Shown here in pieces: positions 1 through 8,184 of a DNA stretch of 64,000 bases; the stretch's first letter is position 1, and the number at the start of each line of letters is the position of its first letter. The notes under the pieces are model-generated. The model made no database searches and was not told the DNA's origin. It worked only from the letters and a program-made list of their open reading frames with translations. This DNA comes from Rhodobacterales bacterium LSUCC0031 (GTDB lineage: Bacteria; Pseudomonadota; Alphaproteobacteria; Rhodobacterales; Rhodobacteraceae): NCBI GenBank assembly GCA_015689735.1, contig WVSP01000003.1:62001-126000 (forward strand). The letters run 5' to 3'. Both the position numbers and the translations under genes were made by a program.

Positions 1-489
1 GCGGAAGAACTGCATCCCCCCCACGCGCATCACAGGCAAAAAGATCAAGGCAACGATAACGATCCCGAGACCGCCCAGCCATTGCAAGATCCCGCGCCAT
101 AGGTTCACGCCGCGCGGCAGATTATCCAGACCCGAAAAAACGGTTGATCCTGTCGTCGTCACGCCCGAGACCGCCTCGAAATAGGCATCGGTGAGCCCAA
201 CATCGGGCGCGCCCAAGATAAAGGGGATCGCCCCGAAAAAGGGCAAGACCACCCATGTCGCCGTCGTCAGCAGGAAAGCTTGCCGAACTGTCATCTGGGC
301 AAAGTCGAAATTCGCGGTTGCAAGCGACACGCTGCCGCCAAGCGCGATGCACAGCGCGGCCGAGACAGCAAAGGCCTGCCAATTGGGGTTGGCATCGACC
401 AGATCGAGGACCATAGGAAACAGCATCGCCAATCCCAACACGATGGTCAGGAGGCCGAGAATAAAGCCCACAGGTCTGAGATCCAGCAT
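1..489 (-). CDS. trkH: Trk potassium uptake protein TrkH, N-terminal part (runs off the window)
   Basis: The minus strand from 489 reads MLDLRPVGFILGLL and continues to the window edge with hydrophobic segments and motifs typical of the TrkH/KtrB K+ channel family, including a first selectivity-filter-like stretch (EAVSGVTTTGSTV) and a LPRGVNLWRGILQWLGG segment. TrkH is the membrane pore of the Trk potassium uptake system and works with the NAD-binding TrkA. Only about 163 N-terminal residues are present; the rest lies left of position 1. The ATG at 489 gives the usual family N-terminus. The gene follows folE2 on the same strand with a 58-bp gap. Confidence 0.88.
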   Translation of the reverse strand, partial: MLDLRPVGFILGLLTIVLGLAMLFPMVLDLVDANPNWQAFAVSAALCIALGGSVSLATANFDFAQMTVRQAFLLTTATWVVLPFFGAIPFILGAPDVGLTDAYFEAVSGVTTTGSTVFSGLDNLPRGVNLWRGILQWLGGLGIVIVALIFLPVMRVGGMQFFR

Positions 490-547
490 GCGCGGAGGGT
501 TGGACGCCGCGCGCGCCGCTGTCAAGCAATGGCGCGCGCAAACCGCC

Positions 548-1639
548 CTAGCCGCGGTGGATCAGGCTGGCAAAAAGATGCGGGTCAAGGCTGGCCTGTG
601 CGAATGTCTCGCCCTCGGTCAAGACACTGACGGCATCATGGCTGTGCAGGCTTTCTTGATGGCTGGCCACGACACGGAAATCGCCGACGCGCGGTTCAGC
701 ATGCAACTGCTCTGCGAAGAGCCGCGCCGCATCCTCGACGAAGATCGGGTTGGCCGCGTTAAGTTCAGCAAAAGCCTGCTCATCCTCGCGCTTGACCATC
801 ACCTGCGTCTCGGTAGGCACGGCGGCACGCGCCATCTCGATCAGATCCTCGAACCATAGGCAGCCCGCCCCTTCGGCCAGCGCGACCGAAATCCGCGCAA
901 CCGAGCGCTGCGAATGCGGCGTGGCGAGTTGATTGCGCATCGCGCGGGCGTGTTCGGACAATTCCAGCGAACAGGGGCAGGTCGAGGAATAGACATAGTC
1001 GAGATGCACGATCTTTTGGCGCACACCGCCCCGCTCGACCAATTCCAGCGCGATATCGTAATACTGATATCCCGACAGCTCCGAGCGCAGGCTTTTGACC
1101 TTGGCCGGGAAGGACAGCCGCATCTGGATGCGGGCATCGAAGCTTTCGAGGTCGGATTTGTAATCGTCGAGCGCCGCCTCGATCACTTCGAAGCTGAAGG
1201 TCTTTTCGGCATGGGCATAGAATGAGCGCATGATGCGGCTCATATTGATGCCCTTCTTGTCAGCCTCGAGGCTGACCGTGCCGGTGACGCTGGTTTCCAG
1301 CGTCAGATCGCCATTGTCACGGGTATGGTAAAGGATCGGCAGACGGAAATTGGAAATGCCGACATGTTGGATCTGGCGATTGGCCCCCTTGATCAGCGAG
1401 GACGGGCCATTTTGCAGATCGGGAAGCGTCGCTTTATAGGCGGCATCAGCGGTGAAATCCGCCGGATAGCGGCGCGCGAAGTCAGGATAGCCGCCATCGA
1501 GCATACGCGCCAGTGCCGGGTCGAGTGCCGTGATGTCCTCCGCGCTGGCGCTTTCGGCCCACGCCTTCAGACGTGCCAATGCGGCCTCGGCCTCATCGCG
1601 GCTTGGCAGATCGGATATCTTGCTGACATGGATATTCAT
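548..1639 (-). CDS. folE2: GTP cyclohydrolase FolE2 (type IB)
   Basis: This 363-residue protein matches the FolE2/MptA family over its full length, including the segment STCPCSLELSEHARA with the family's conserved metal-site cysteine and the EGAGCLWFEDLIE region near the middle. FolE2 converts GTP to dihydroneopterin triphosphate, the first step of folate (and queuosine) synthesis, and is the metal-flexible alternative to the zinc enzyme FolE1. Family knowledge says it is often used under zinc limitation, but no Zur-type site was recognised in the 344 bp upstream. ATG at 1639 gives the typical N-terminus. Confidence 0.93.
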   Translation of the reverse strand: MNIHVSKISDLPSRDEAEAALARLKAWAESASAEDITALDPALARMLDGGYPDFARRYPADFTADAAYKATLPDLQNGPSSLIKGANRQIQHVGISNFRLPILYHTRDNGDLTLETSVTGTVSLEADKKGINMSRIMRSFYAHAEKTFSFEVIEAALDDYKSDLESFDARIQMRLSFPAKVKSLRSELSGYQYYDIALELVERGGVRQKIVHLDYVYSSTCPCSLELSEHARAMRNQLATPHSQRSVARISVALAEGAGCLWFEDLIEMARAAVPTETQVMVKREDEQAFAELNAANPIFVEDAARLFAEQLHAEPRVGDFRVVASHQESLHSHDAVSVLTEGETFAQASLDPHLFASLIHRG

Positions 1640-1799
1640 GACGATCGTTCCCCTTCCAGCCGGTCACGCCTGCGCAACATAGGTCAACCATGCCCGCAGC
1701 CCAATCCCGGAATGTAAAAGAAATACGCAGACCGCCCCCGGACGGATCACTCTGACCGTCAGCAACCCATGGCGCCGCACCACCCGTGCTGCAAGCAGG

Positions 1800-1913
1800 A
1801 AGGACAGGGGCCGAGGGGGCTGTCGGCCCCACCCGCGTGGGACGCGCATGGCGGCGGCGAGGGGGCTGTCGGCCCCCTCGCGCTCCCCCGAGGATATTTT
1901 TGAAACGAAGAAG
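1800..1913 (+). repeat. Dispersed intergenic hairpin element with GATATTTTTGAAACGAAGAA tail
   Basis: The 344-bp gap 1640-1983 has no convincing gene. It holds two copies of the palindrome GGGGCTGTCGGCCCC (1816-1830 and 1862-1876, 46 bp apart), followed by a CCCCCGAG stretch and the A/T-rich tail ending GAAACGAAGAA at 1912. The same architecture recurs at 46348-46600 (inverted) and 53953-54031. It resembles a terminator-like or REP-like dispersed element rather than coding DNA. Confidence 0.75.
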
Positions 1914-1983
1914 GACGGGATATGGTGCGGGGTTGCACCTTGGTGGCGTCAAGGCCAATTTGGACCCATGACAGGAGGAACAT

Positions 1984-2556
1984 ATGCCACAGCCCGATCA
2001 TGTCTCGATCTATGAATTGCCCGATCTTGCCGATCTGGACGAGGATATGCGCCGCTATTTCGCGGTATGTGAGGAAAAGCTGGGGATGGTGCCGAATGTC
2101 TTGCGCTGTTATGCGCGGCATCAAGACAAACTGCGGAATTTTATCCAGTATTACAATACCTTGATGCTCGCACCCTCGGGGTTGAGCAAGCTTGAGCGCG
2201 AAATGGTCGCGGTTGTTGTATCCTCGGCGAACCGCTGTTTTTATTGCCTTGTGGCGCATGGCCAAGCCGTGCGCGCGCTCTCGGGCGATCCACACTTGGG
2301 CGAGATGTTGGTGATGAATTACCGGGTTGCGCCGTTGAGCTTGCGCCAGCGCGCCATGCTCGATTTCGCATGGGTGTTGACCACCACCCCTTGGGCTGTG
2401 GATGCGCCCCATCGCGCGGCACTGACGGATGCCGGGTTAAGCGAAGGCGAGATTTTCGATCTGGCCGATGTGATCGGGTTTTTCAACATGTCCAACCGCT
2501 TTGCCATTGCATCGGACATGATGCCCAATGCCGAATACCATGGGATGAACCGTTAA
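1984..2556 (+). CDS. AhpD-like peroxidase-related protein (carboxymuconolactone decarboxylase fold)
   Basis: The 190-residue product has the CMD/AhpD fold signature CFYCLVAHG at about residues 84-92, where the CxxC pair and the following histidine form the redox centre of alkylhydroperoxidase D-like proteins. Length and the N-terminal pattern fit the 'uncharacterised peroxidase-related enzyme' subfamily. A role in peroxide detoxification is inferred from the family; the electron donor is unknown. A purine-rich stretch (GACAGGAGGAACAT) just before the ATG gives a strong ribosome site. It stands alone, downstream of a hairpin repeat element. Confidence 0.82.
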   Translation: MPQPDHVSIYELPDLADLDEDMRRYFAVCEEKLGMVPNVLRCYARHQDKLRNFIQYYNTLMLAPSGLSKLEREMVAVVVSSANRCFYCLVAHGQAVRALSGDPHLGEMLVMNYRVAPLSLRQRAMLDFAWVLTTTPWAVDAPHRAALTDAGLSEGEIFDLADVIGFFNMSNRFAIASDMMPNAEYHGMNR

Positions 2557-2571
2557 GGATCGCCGCCGCCC

Positions 2572-2607
2572 GTCAGCGTCACCGTCACCGTCACCGTCAC
2601 CGTCACG
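2572..2607 (+). repeat. Hexanucleotide tandem repeat (GTCACC)n
   Basis: Six consecutive 6-bp units, GTCAGC then four GTCACC then GTCACG, start 16 bp after the stop of the AhpD-like gene. They lie outside any gene I can support. Such short tandem arrays are prone to slippage; no coding frame is obviously affected here. Confidence 0.9.
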
Positions 2608-2734
2608 GATTAACCAAGTGTTAACCATTCCCGACAACTCTCGACCCGAGGCGTCGCTGTCTCCATGGCTTGAGAATCGCCCAGCGTGATCATCGGGCCA
2701 CTTGGCATGGACGAGCGGGCTTGAACTCGGGGGT

Positions 2735-3262
2735 ATGGGATTAACGATGGCGCGGCATTCCGCATTCGAAGACAGCAGTGCACAGGACGTGCAGCACGCC
2801 ACGGTAGAAAGCCGCGCGGTGCTCAAAGTGGTGATGCGCGCCCATCTGGCGCGCGGCGCGTTGGGGCGTGCAAAGCATGCCGCCGATCTGCTGGCGGCCC
2901 ATGACGGGCAGGCAAATGGGCTTGCACTGTTGATCGACATGGTGCTTGCGATGGGGGACGCCCAGCTTGCGCGCCGCGCCTTGGCCGAAAATGCTGCCCA
3001 GATCCTCCCGGACGAAGACGCGCTGATCCGCGCGCGCATTGCGCAAGCGCAAGGGGATCTGGAGGCCGCCCGCGCCATCTTGGTGACTGCAATCGAGGCG
3101 ATGCCCGATCTGGCCATCCTCCGTCGCGCTTTGGCCGAGGTCATGGTTGCGACAGGCACCGCCGCCGATGTGCGCGCGGTGCTGGCCCATCTCGGAACGG
3201 CACAAGGGGCGACCGCACCCCGGGCTGCAACACTGGCTTCGGGGGCATCAGTGGCGGACTAG
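2735..3262 (+). CDS. Alanine-rich helical protein, possibly TPR-like, unknown function
   Basis: About 175 residues of alternating amphipathic helices rich in Ala, Leu and Arg. Segments such as AKHAADLLAAHDG, AQLARRALAENAAQIL and GDLEAARAILVTAIEAMPD suggest tetratricopeptide-like helical hairpins, but no repeat is canonical. No signal peptide or membrane segment is seen. The start is uncertain: TTG at 2702, ATG at 2735 and ATG at 2747 are in frame, and none has an ideal ribosome site. The convergent neighbour at 3268 ends only 5 bp away. Function not recognised. Confidence 0.55.
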   Translation: MGLTMARHSAFEDSSAQDVQHATVESRAVLKVVMRAHLARGALGRAKHAADLLAAHDGQANGLALLIDMVLAMGDAQLARRALAENAAQILPDEDALIRARIAQAQGDLEAARAILVTAIEAMPDLAILRRALAEVMVATGTAADVRAVLAHLGTAQGATAPRAATLASGASVAD

Positions 3263-3267
3263 TCCCG

Positions 3268-3900
3268 TCATGCGCGAAATGCCGCGATAAAGCTGTCGAT
3301 CGGCATGGTACGGAAATCATCGAGCGCACGGCGCAGACGGTCATGATCCCAATCCCACCACGCGATCGCCAAGAGCGCCTCTTGCTGGGCTTGTGTGAAG
3401 CGCGCACGCAGGGGCGTTGCAGGCACGCCGGCCACGATCATGAAGGGCGCCACATCCTTGGTCACCACCGCACCCGCCGCCACCACCGCGCCGATGCCCA
3501 CTGTCACCTCGGGCTTGATGATCGCGCCATGCCCGATCCAGCAATCGGCCCCAAGCGTCGTGCGGCGGCTAGCGCGATGGGCAAAGAACGCCGCATCATC
3601 GGCGGCATCGTCCCAGTAATAGCTCGAGCGGTAGAGGAAATGATGCTGCGCGGGCTGTGCCATCGGATGATCGGTTGGCCCGATCCGCGTCATCGCGGCG
3701 ATATTGGCGAATTTGCCGACACTCGTGTTGGCGATATCGGCGAAGCGGTCGCAATATGCGTAGTCGGCGAAGCTGGAATTGGCGATGCGCGCGCCCTGCC
3801 CCACCTCGCAATAAGCGCCGAAGGTGGTGTTCACGACCTCGACGCCGTGGTGCAGATAGGGGGCGGTGGCAGAGAGCTTGGGCAAGGCGGGTCTTTCCAT
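3268..3900 (-). CDS. Hexapeptide-repeat acetyltransferase of phosphonate operons
   Basis: The 210-residue protein shows left-handed beta-helix hexapeptide repeats (for example IANTSVGKFANI and later GADCWIGHGAIIKPEVTVGIGAVVAAGAVV), ending with the usual VAGVPATPLR cap found in xenobiotic/chloramphenicol-type acetyltransferases. Its position, 31 bp after phnE2 at the end of the transport operon, matches the phosphonate-associated hexapeptide transferase family. It probably acetylates an aminoalkylphosphonate or related intermediate, a role filled by the unrelated PhnO elsewhere; the substrate is inference. ATG at 3900 has only a weak ribosome site, so coupling to phnE2 is likely. Confidence 0.82.
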   Translation of the reverse strand: MERPALPKLSATAPYLHHGVEVVNTTFGAYCEVGQGARIANSSFADYAYCDRFADIANTSVGKFANIAAMTRIGPTDHPMAQPAQHHFLYRSSYYWDDAADDAAFFAHRASRRTTLGADCWIGHGAIIKPEVTVGIGAVVAAGAVVTKDVAPFMIVAGVPATPLRARFTQAQQEALLAIAWWDWDHDRLRRALDDFRTMPIDSFIAAFRA

Positions 3901-3931
3901 TTGCGGCGATGTCCGGGACCAATCGGCCCGA

Positions 3932-5257
3932 TCATTCGCCCTTGATCAGTTTGCGCCGGAGCCAGCCCGACAGCGCATCCATTGCGATTACCAGAAGGAC
4001 GATCAAGATCATGTAGTAGGTGACCTTTTCCCAATCCTGCGTGGTCTGGATGGCTTGCGTCAGCATCAGGCCGATCCCGCCGCCGACGATCGCCCCGATG
4101 ATCGTGGCCGAGCGCGTGTTGGATTCGAGGAAATAGAGGATCTGGCTGAGCAACACCGGCATCACCTGTGGGATCACGCCGAAACGGTAGCGCTGCACCG
4201 CGTTGGCGCCGGTCGATTGCACGCCCTCGACCTGTTTCGTGTCGGTGTTTTCCAATGCTTCAGAGAAAAGTTTACCAAAGCTGCCTGCATCCGTGATGAG
4301 GATCGCCAAGGCCCCGGTCATCGGCCCCGGCCCGAAGGCCCGGCTGAGGATGATGGTGAAGATCAAGGCATCCACGCCGCGCACGAAATCAAACAAGCGC
4401 CGCACACCAAAGCGGATCGATTGGGCAGGCGTAAAATTCTGCGCCGCAAGAAACGCTAAGGGCAGTGCAAATGCCGCCGCCCCAAATGTGCCAAGGAATG
4501 CCATGAGGGCTGTCTCGCCGATGGCCCAGACCACATCGCCATGCCGCCAGACGGAATTGTACCACACATCCCGCACGACCGATTGCCAGTTGGGCAGATC
4601 GGGATAGAGCCGCTCGCCGCCAAAGACCGCCGCCATGACCGCACCCGGCCCCATGCCGGAATAGGCGCTTTGCAGATCGAAGAAGAACATCTCCCATCCA
4701 AAGAAATAGCGGAACGTATCGGCGCGCGAGCGGGTCACGGTCAGCCGCCCCTCGGGCGTGGTGACGGCCACACGGCTGTCGGAGGCGTTGATGAAATCGG
4801 GGACCGCGCCACCTTGCGGGAGATCGAGCATCAAGGTCTCGCCGATTGTGACCCGGATCGGGCCATAGCCAGGCAGATCATAGGTGATGACCGGCCCTTC
4901 ATAGGTCACGACATGGCCGTTGGTCAGGTCAACGGTGACGCGCTCATCGGCGATATCGACCCAATCGGGCATCTGTTCGTCGCTGAAGGCCGCGCGCCGG
5001 CTGCCTTCGACGGAAACGCTCGTCTCGAAACGGCGGTTGTCTTGGGTGACGTGGATCTTGTGGCTGACCGCGTCCGACAGCAAGATCACGGCATTGTCCA
5101 TATTGGCACGCTGCGCCAGACCCGGCACATCGAAGGCCACGAAGATATAGCCCAGATAGGCAATCAGCACGGCCGGCACGGCCAGTGCGATGGCGCGTTT
5201 GCGGGCAAAGCCCTTGATCGTGGCTTCGCGCGGATCGGTATGGTCGAGCATGGCCAT
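3932..5257 (-). CDS. phnE: Phosphonate ABC transporter permease PhnE2, with large periplasmic insert
   Basis: A 441-residue permease. A first membrane segment (about residues 20-40) is followed by about 180 mostly hydrophilic residues, then by a standard MetI-like permease domain with the PhnE-type coupling region (SEALENTDTKQVEGVQSTGANAVQ) and a C-terminal membrane bundle. Usual PhnE proteins are near 260-300 residues, so the middle insert is extra and would face the periplasm. ATG 5257 overlaps the stop of phnE1 by one base (TGATG), so translation is coupled. It should pair with PhnE1 to form the membrane channel. Confidence 0.88.
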   Translation of the reverse strand: MAMLDHTDPREATIKGFARKRAIALAVPAVLIAYLGYIFVAFDVPGLAQRANMDNAVILLSDAVSHKIHVTQDNRRFETSVSVEGSRRAAFSDEQMPDWVDIADERVTVDLTNGHVVTYEGPVITYDLPGYGPIRVTIGETLMLDLPQGGAVPDFINASDSRVAVTTPEGRLTVTRSRADTFRYFFGWEMFFFDLQSAYSGMGPGAVMAAVFGGERLYPDLPNWQSVVRDVWYNSVWRHGDVVWAIGETALMAFLGTFGAAAFALPLAFLAAQNFTPAQSIRFGVRRLFDFVRGVDALIFTIILSRAFGPGPMTGALAILITDAGSFGKLFSEALENTDTKQVEGVQSTGANAVQRYRFGVIPQVMPVLLSQILYFLESNTRSATIIGAIVGGGIGLMLTQAIQTTQDWEKVTYYMILIVLLVIAMDALSGWLRRKLIKGE

Positions 5258-6126
5258 CACGCGGCCCTCCCTTGGGTCAGGCTGTTGCGCATCCAGCTCG
5301 AGATCTGGTCAACGACCACGATGGTTGCGAAAAGCATCAGGAAAATTGCCGCCGCCTGATCGAACTTGCCTTGGCCGAAGGTCATGGCGTTGCGCAGCTC
5401 GTAGCCGATACCGCCCGCCCCCACGAAGCCCAGAATCGCCGAGGCGCGGATATTCACCTCGAGCCGCAAGAGCGAATAGCTGAGATAATTTGGCAGGACT
5501 TGCGGGAACACGCCCAGCCATGTGCGCTGCCACCAAGTGGCGCCGACCGAGGCAAGCCCGTCGAGCGGCTTGAGATCGACGTTTTCGTTCACTTCAGAGA
5601 ACAGCTTACCCTGCGCGCCCGCAGTATGGATCGCAATGGCGATCACGGCAGGGACCGGGCCGCCGCCCATGATGAAGATCAAGACCAGCGCGATGACGAT
5701 CTCTGGCACGGCGCGGAACACATCCGATGTGCGGCGTGCCACAGGGATCAGGCGCGGCCAATAGGCCAGACCCCGCGTACCTGCCAAGGCAAGCGCTGTA
5801 CCGAGCAAACAGCCAAGGATGGTCGAGACCATGGCGATATTCACCGTCTCGATCAGCGCAGGGAAAGCGTTGGCCGCATGCGCAGGCATATTGGCCGCGT
5901 TGCGCCATGCCTCGCTAATGAGGTCATGGGGAAAATCGAAAATCCGCGAGATACCTTCGGCAAAGCTACCAGCGTTGCGGTCTTCAGCAATTTGGAAACC
6001 CGCAACGAAAGTCACGATAAAGGCCAAAAGCAACAGCCCGCCATACATGCGTTTGCGACGCGTGAGCGCAAGGTAATCGTCGCGGATATCGCTGATCCGG
6101 GGGGGGGCTGGCAGGACGGTGGCCAT
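5257..6126 (-). CDS. phnE: Phosphonate ABC transporter permease PhnE1
   Basis: A 289-residue MetI-like permease: an N-terminal membrane segment (GGLLLLAFIVTFVAGF), five or so further helices, and the coupling motif SEVNENVDLKPLDGLASVGAT that contacts the ATPase in PhnE proteins. The ATG at 6126 was chosen over an upstream in-frame ATG at 6189 because AGGAAG lies four bases before it and MATVLPAPPRISD is a plausible cytoplasmic start. It forms the transport channel with PhnE2, lies just after phnD, and is co-transcribed with the phn transport genes. Confidence 0.92.
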   Translation of the reverse strand: MATVLPAPPRISDIRDDYLALTRRKRMYGGLLLLAFIVTFVAGFQIAEDRNAGSFAEGISRIFDFPHDLISEAWRNAANMPAHAANAFPALIETVNIAMVSTILGCLLGTALALAGTRGLAYWPRLIPVARRTSDVFRAVPEIVIALVLIFIMGGGPVPAVIAIAIHTAGAQGKLFSEVNENVDLKPLDGLASVGATWWQRTWLGVFPQVLPNYLSYSLLRLEVNIRASAILGFVGAGGIGYELRNAMTFGQGKFDQAAAIFLMLFATIVVVDQISSWMRNSLTQGRAA

Positions 6127-6194
6127 GACACTTCCTTTGAAAGGAGAACCGGATGCCACGGATCGCGGCATCCGGTAAGATTGTCGCAAGGCGA

Positions 6195-7094
6195 TCAGTT
6201 CATCTGCGAACGGCGGACCGCGATGATCGTCTCGTAGGCCTCGTGGCTGATCGGCAGGAAGCCTGCGGTTTCACCAGCGGCCACGCCATAGGCGCACTCG
6301 GGATCGGTCGCGTGCAGGTTGGCCAGCAACTCAACGATGGTGTCCTTAACGTCCTGCGGCAACGCATTGCGGAGCGTAATCGGGCCTTCGGGGATCGGGC
6401 TCGAGCGCCAGATCTCGACCAGATCGTTCATATCGACGATGCCACTGTCAGCGGCGCGGCGGAAGGCGCCCGAATTATAGCCATCGGCCCAATCGCCCTG
6501 ACCATCGGCCCATGCCACAGCAGCGTCGAAATCGCCGTTCGAGACGCCGATGATCGACTGCTCATGACCGCCCGAGAAGACGACCTTGCCGAAGTACTCG
6601 CCCTCGACCATCGGGTAGCCTTGGGTCGGCAGCTCGACGAGGGGAACGAGGTAGCCCGAGGTGGAGTTCACATCGGCAAAGGCAAAGGTCTTGCCCTGCA
6701 TGTCGTCAAGCGAGGTGATGCCGCTGTCGGCGCGGGCGAAACCGATCGAGAAGTAGTTGAACGAGCCGTCGAGGTTGGTCTTGACCAGAACCGGCGAGGC
6801 GGCCTCGGGGTCTGCAATGTGGATCGCGGCATAGGAGGAGGCGCCGAGCCATGCGAGGTCGATGGTGCCGCCCAGCATGCCTTGGATCACGCCGTTATAG
6901 TCGGCGGGGGTGAACAAGCGGACAGGAACGCCCAGCGCTTCTTCGGCATAGGCGCGGAAGCATTCGTTCGAGGCCAGACGGTCCTGAACATTCTCACCGC
7001 CCAGAAGGCCGATGTTGAATTCGGTGATCTCTTGAGCAGCAGCGGGGCTTGCAATGGCCGTGGTCAGGGCAAGCAGGGTGGCAAGTTTCTTCAT
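6195..7094 (-). CDS. phnD: Phosphonate-binding periplasmic protein PhnD
   Basis: The 299-residue product starts with a Sec signal peptide (MKKLATLLALTTAIASPAAAQ, cleavage near residue 21) and continues as a PhnD/SsuA-type type-II binding protein; the segments FAFADVNSTSGYLVP and VGVSNGDFDAAVAW-like residues match the anion-binding loops of this family. It captures phosphonates in the periplasm for the PhnE channel. ATG 7094 is preceded by GGAGAG. An upstream in-frame start at 7181 would bury the signal peptide and was rejected. Confidence 0.93.
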   Translation of the reverse strand: MKKLATLLALTTAIASPAAAQEITEFNIGLLGGENVQDRLASNECFRAYAEEALGVPVRLFTPADYNGVIQGMLGGTIDLAWLGASSYAAIHIADPEAASPVLVKTNLDGSFNYFSIGFARADSGITSLDDMQGKTFAFADVNSTSGYLVPLVELPTQGYPMVEGEYFGKVVFSGGHEQSIIGVSNGDFDAAVAWADGQGDWADGYNSGAFRRAADSGIVDMNDLVEIWRSSPIPEGPITLRNALPQDVKDTIVELLANLHATDPECAYGVAAGETAGFLPISHEAYETIIAVRRSQMN

Positions 7095-7146
7095 CGGATC
7101 TCTCCATAGGGTTTTGCCCCTTTTGGGGCGCGGTCGAAAGTCAGGA

Positions 7147-7974
7147 TCAGGCGAGGCTCGCCGCCGCGCGCAGCTTGGCAACCGCCGGGCTGTCGTCGGG
7201 GCGGTTTATGGCGGTCGAGGTGGCAGCCTCGTTGAAGCTGTCGTCGGCGCCATAGATGTCGCGCGCCACATCGGTGGTCAGCTGCGCAGGCGTGCCATCG
7301 AAAACCATGCGCCCGTCGCGCATGCCGATCACGCGGTCGCAGTATTGGCGCGCCGTATCGAGGGTGTGCAGATTGGCGATCACCATCCGCCCATCCTCGA
7401 CATTGATGCGCTTGAGCGTGTCCATCACGATCTGCGCATTCATCGGATCAAGGCTGGCGATGGGTTCATCGGCCAGAATGATCTGGGGGTCCTGCATAAG
7501 CGCGCGCGCAATCGCCACGCGCTGTTGCTGGCCGCCAGACAGTGCCTCGGCCCGCTTGGGGGCCTGTTCGGCGATGCCCAGGCGGTCGAGGATATCGAGC
7601 GCGCGCAAGATGTCTTCGCGGCTCCAGAGGTTGAAGATCGTCTGCAACGTCGAGCGGCGGTTCAAGATGCCGTGCAGCACGTTCGATGCTACATCGAGGC
7701 GCGGCACGAGGTTGAACTGTTGAAAGATCATCGCGCATTGGCTTTGCCAGCCACGCGCATCGGCGCCTTTCAGCGCCAGAATATCGCGCCCATCGACCAT
7801 GATCCGCCCCTCGGTCGCGTCGGTCAGGCGGTTCATCATCCGCAGAAAGGTGGATTTGCCCGCACCAGAGCGCCCAATAATGCCCACGAATTGCGGCCCT
7901 TCGACCGTGAAGGACAACCGATCCACGGCGCGCTTTTGGCCAAAGACCCGCGTAACATTCTCAACTTGCAGCAT
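7147..7974 (-). CDS. phnC: Phosphonate ABC transporter ATP-binding protein PhnC (canonical copy)
   Basis: A 275-residue ABC ATPase with every catalytic motif intact: Walker [10 protein letters not shown] (34-42), Q-loop [10 protein letters not shown] (about 85-93), signature LSGGQ (145-149), Walker B ILADE with catalytic Glu170, and the H-loop His203 in NLHTLDTA, the usual PhnC form. ATG 7974 ([10 protein letters not shown]) is the family start; a longer in-frame extension to 8157 is low-complexity and rejected. It energises phosphonate uptake and lies 52 bp upstream of phnD. A four-fold Pho-box-like array lies 42 bp before the start. Confidence 0.93.
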   Translation of the reverse strand: MLQVENVTRVFGQKRAVDRLSFTVEGPQFVGIIGRSGAGKSTFLRMMNRLTDATEGRIMVDGRDILALKGADARGWQSQCAMIFQQFNLVPRLDVASNVLHGILNRRSTLQTIFNLWSREDILRALDILDRLGIAEQAPKRAEALSGGQQQRVAIARALMQDPQIILADEPIASLDPMNAQIVMDTLKRINVEDGRMVIANLHTLDTARQYCDRVIGMRDGRMVFDGTPAQLTTDVARDIYGADDSFNEAATSTAINRPDDSPAVAKLRAAASLA

Positions 7975-8015
7975 GCGACCCCCAGCCGTTGTTGGCGGGC
8001 TTCTGGCAGGGGCAA

Positions 8016-8055
8016 GTGACGCGAAGGTGACAAACAGATTAATCTTTTGTGACGA
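8016..8055 (-). promoter_or_regulatory. Candidate Pho box array upstream of phnC
   Basis: On the minus strand four 7-mers occur at exact 11-bp steps: TCGTCAC, GATTAAT, TTGTCAC and GCGTCAC. The last two (TTGTCAC-CTTC-GCGTCAC) closely follow the PhoB direct-repeat pattern CTGTCAT-N4-CTGTCAT. The array ends 42 bp before the phnC ATG, in the 210-bp gap between the two phnC-type genes, suggesting a second promoter inside the transport operon. Confidence 0.55.
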
Positions 8056-8184
8056 CCTGCCCAGTGCGAGACGGGGCCACGTGGGCTGGTCACCCGGCGC
8101 AAAGCCAAAGGCATGCACTGATTGCCGCAAAAAATGCGCTGTGGGATTGGCGCTCAACCATCCAACGCAAAGCCCAAGGCAAAC

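Noticed and set aside
1640-1983. Zur or riboswitch control of folE2
   Set aside because: No zinc-regulator palindrome or conserved RNA core was recognised; the gap is dominated by the dispersed hairpin element.
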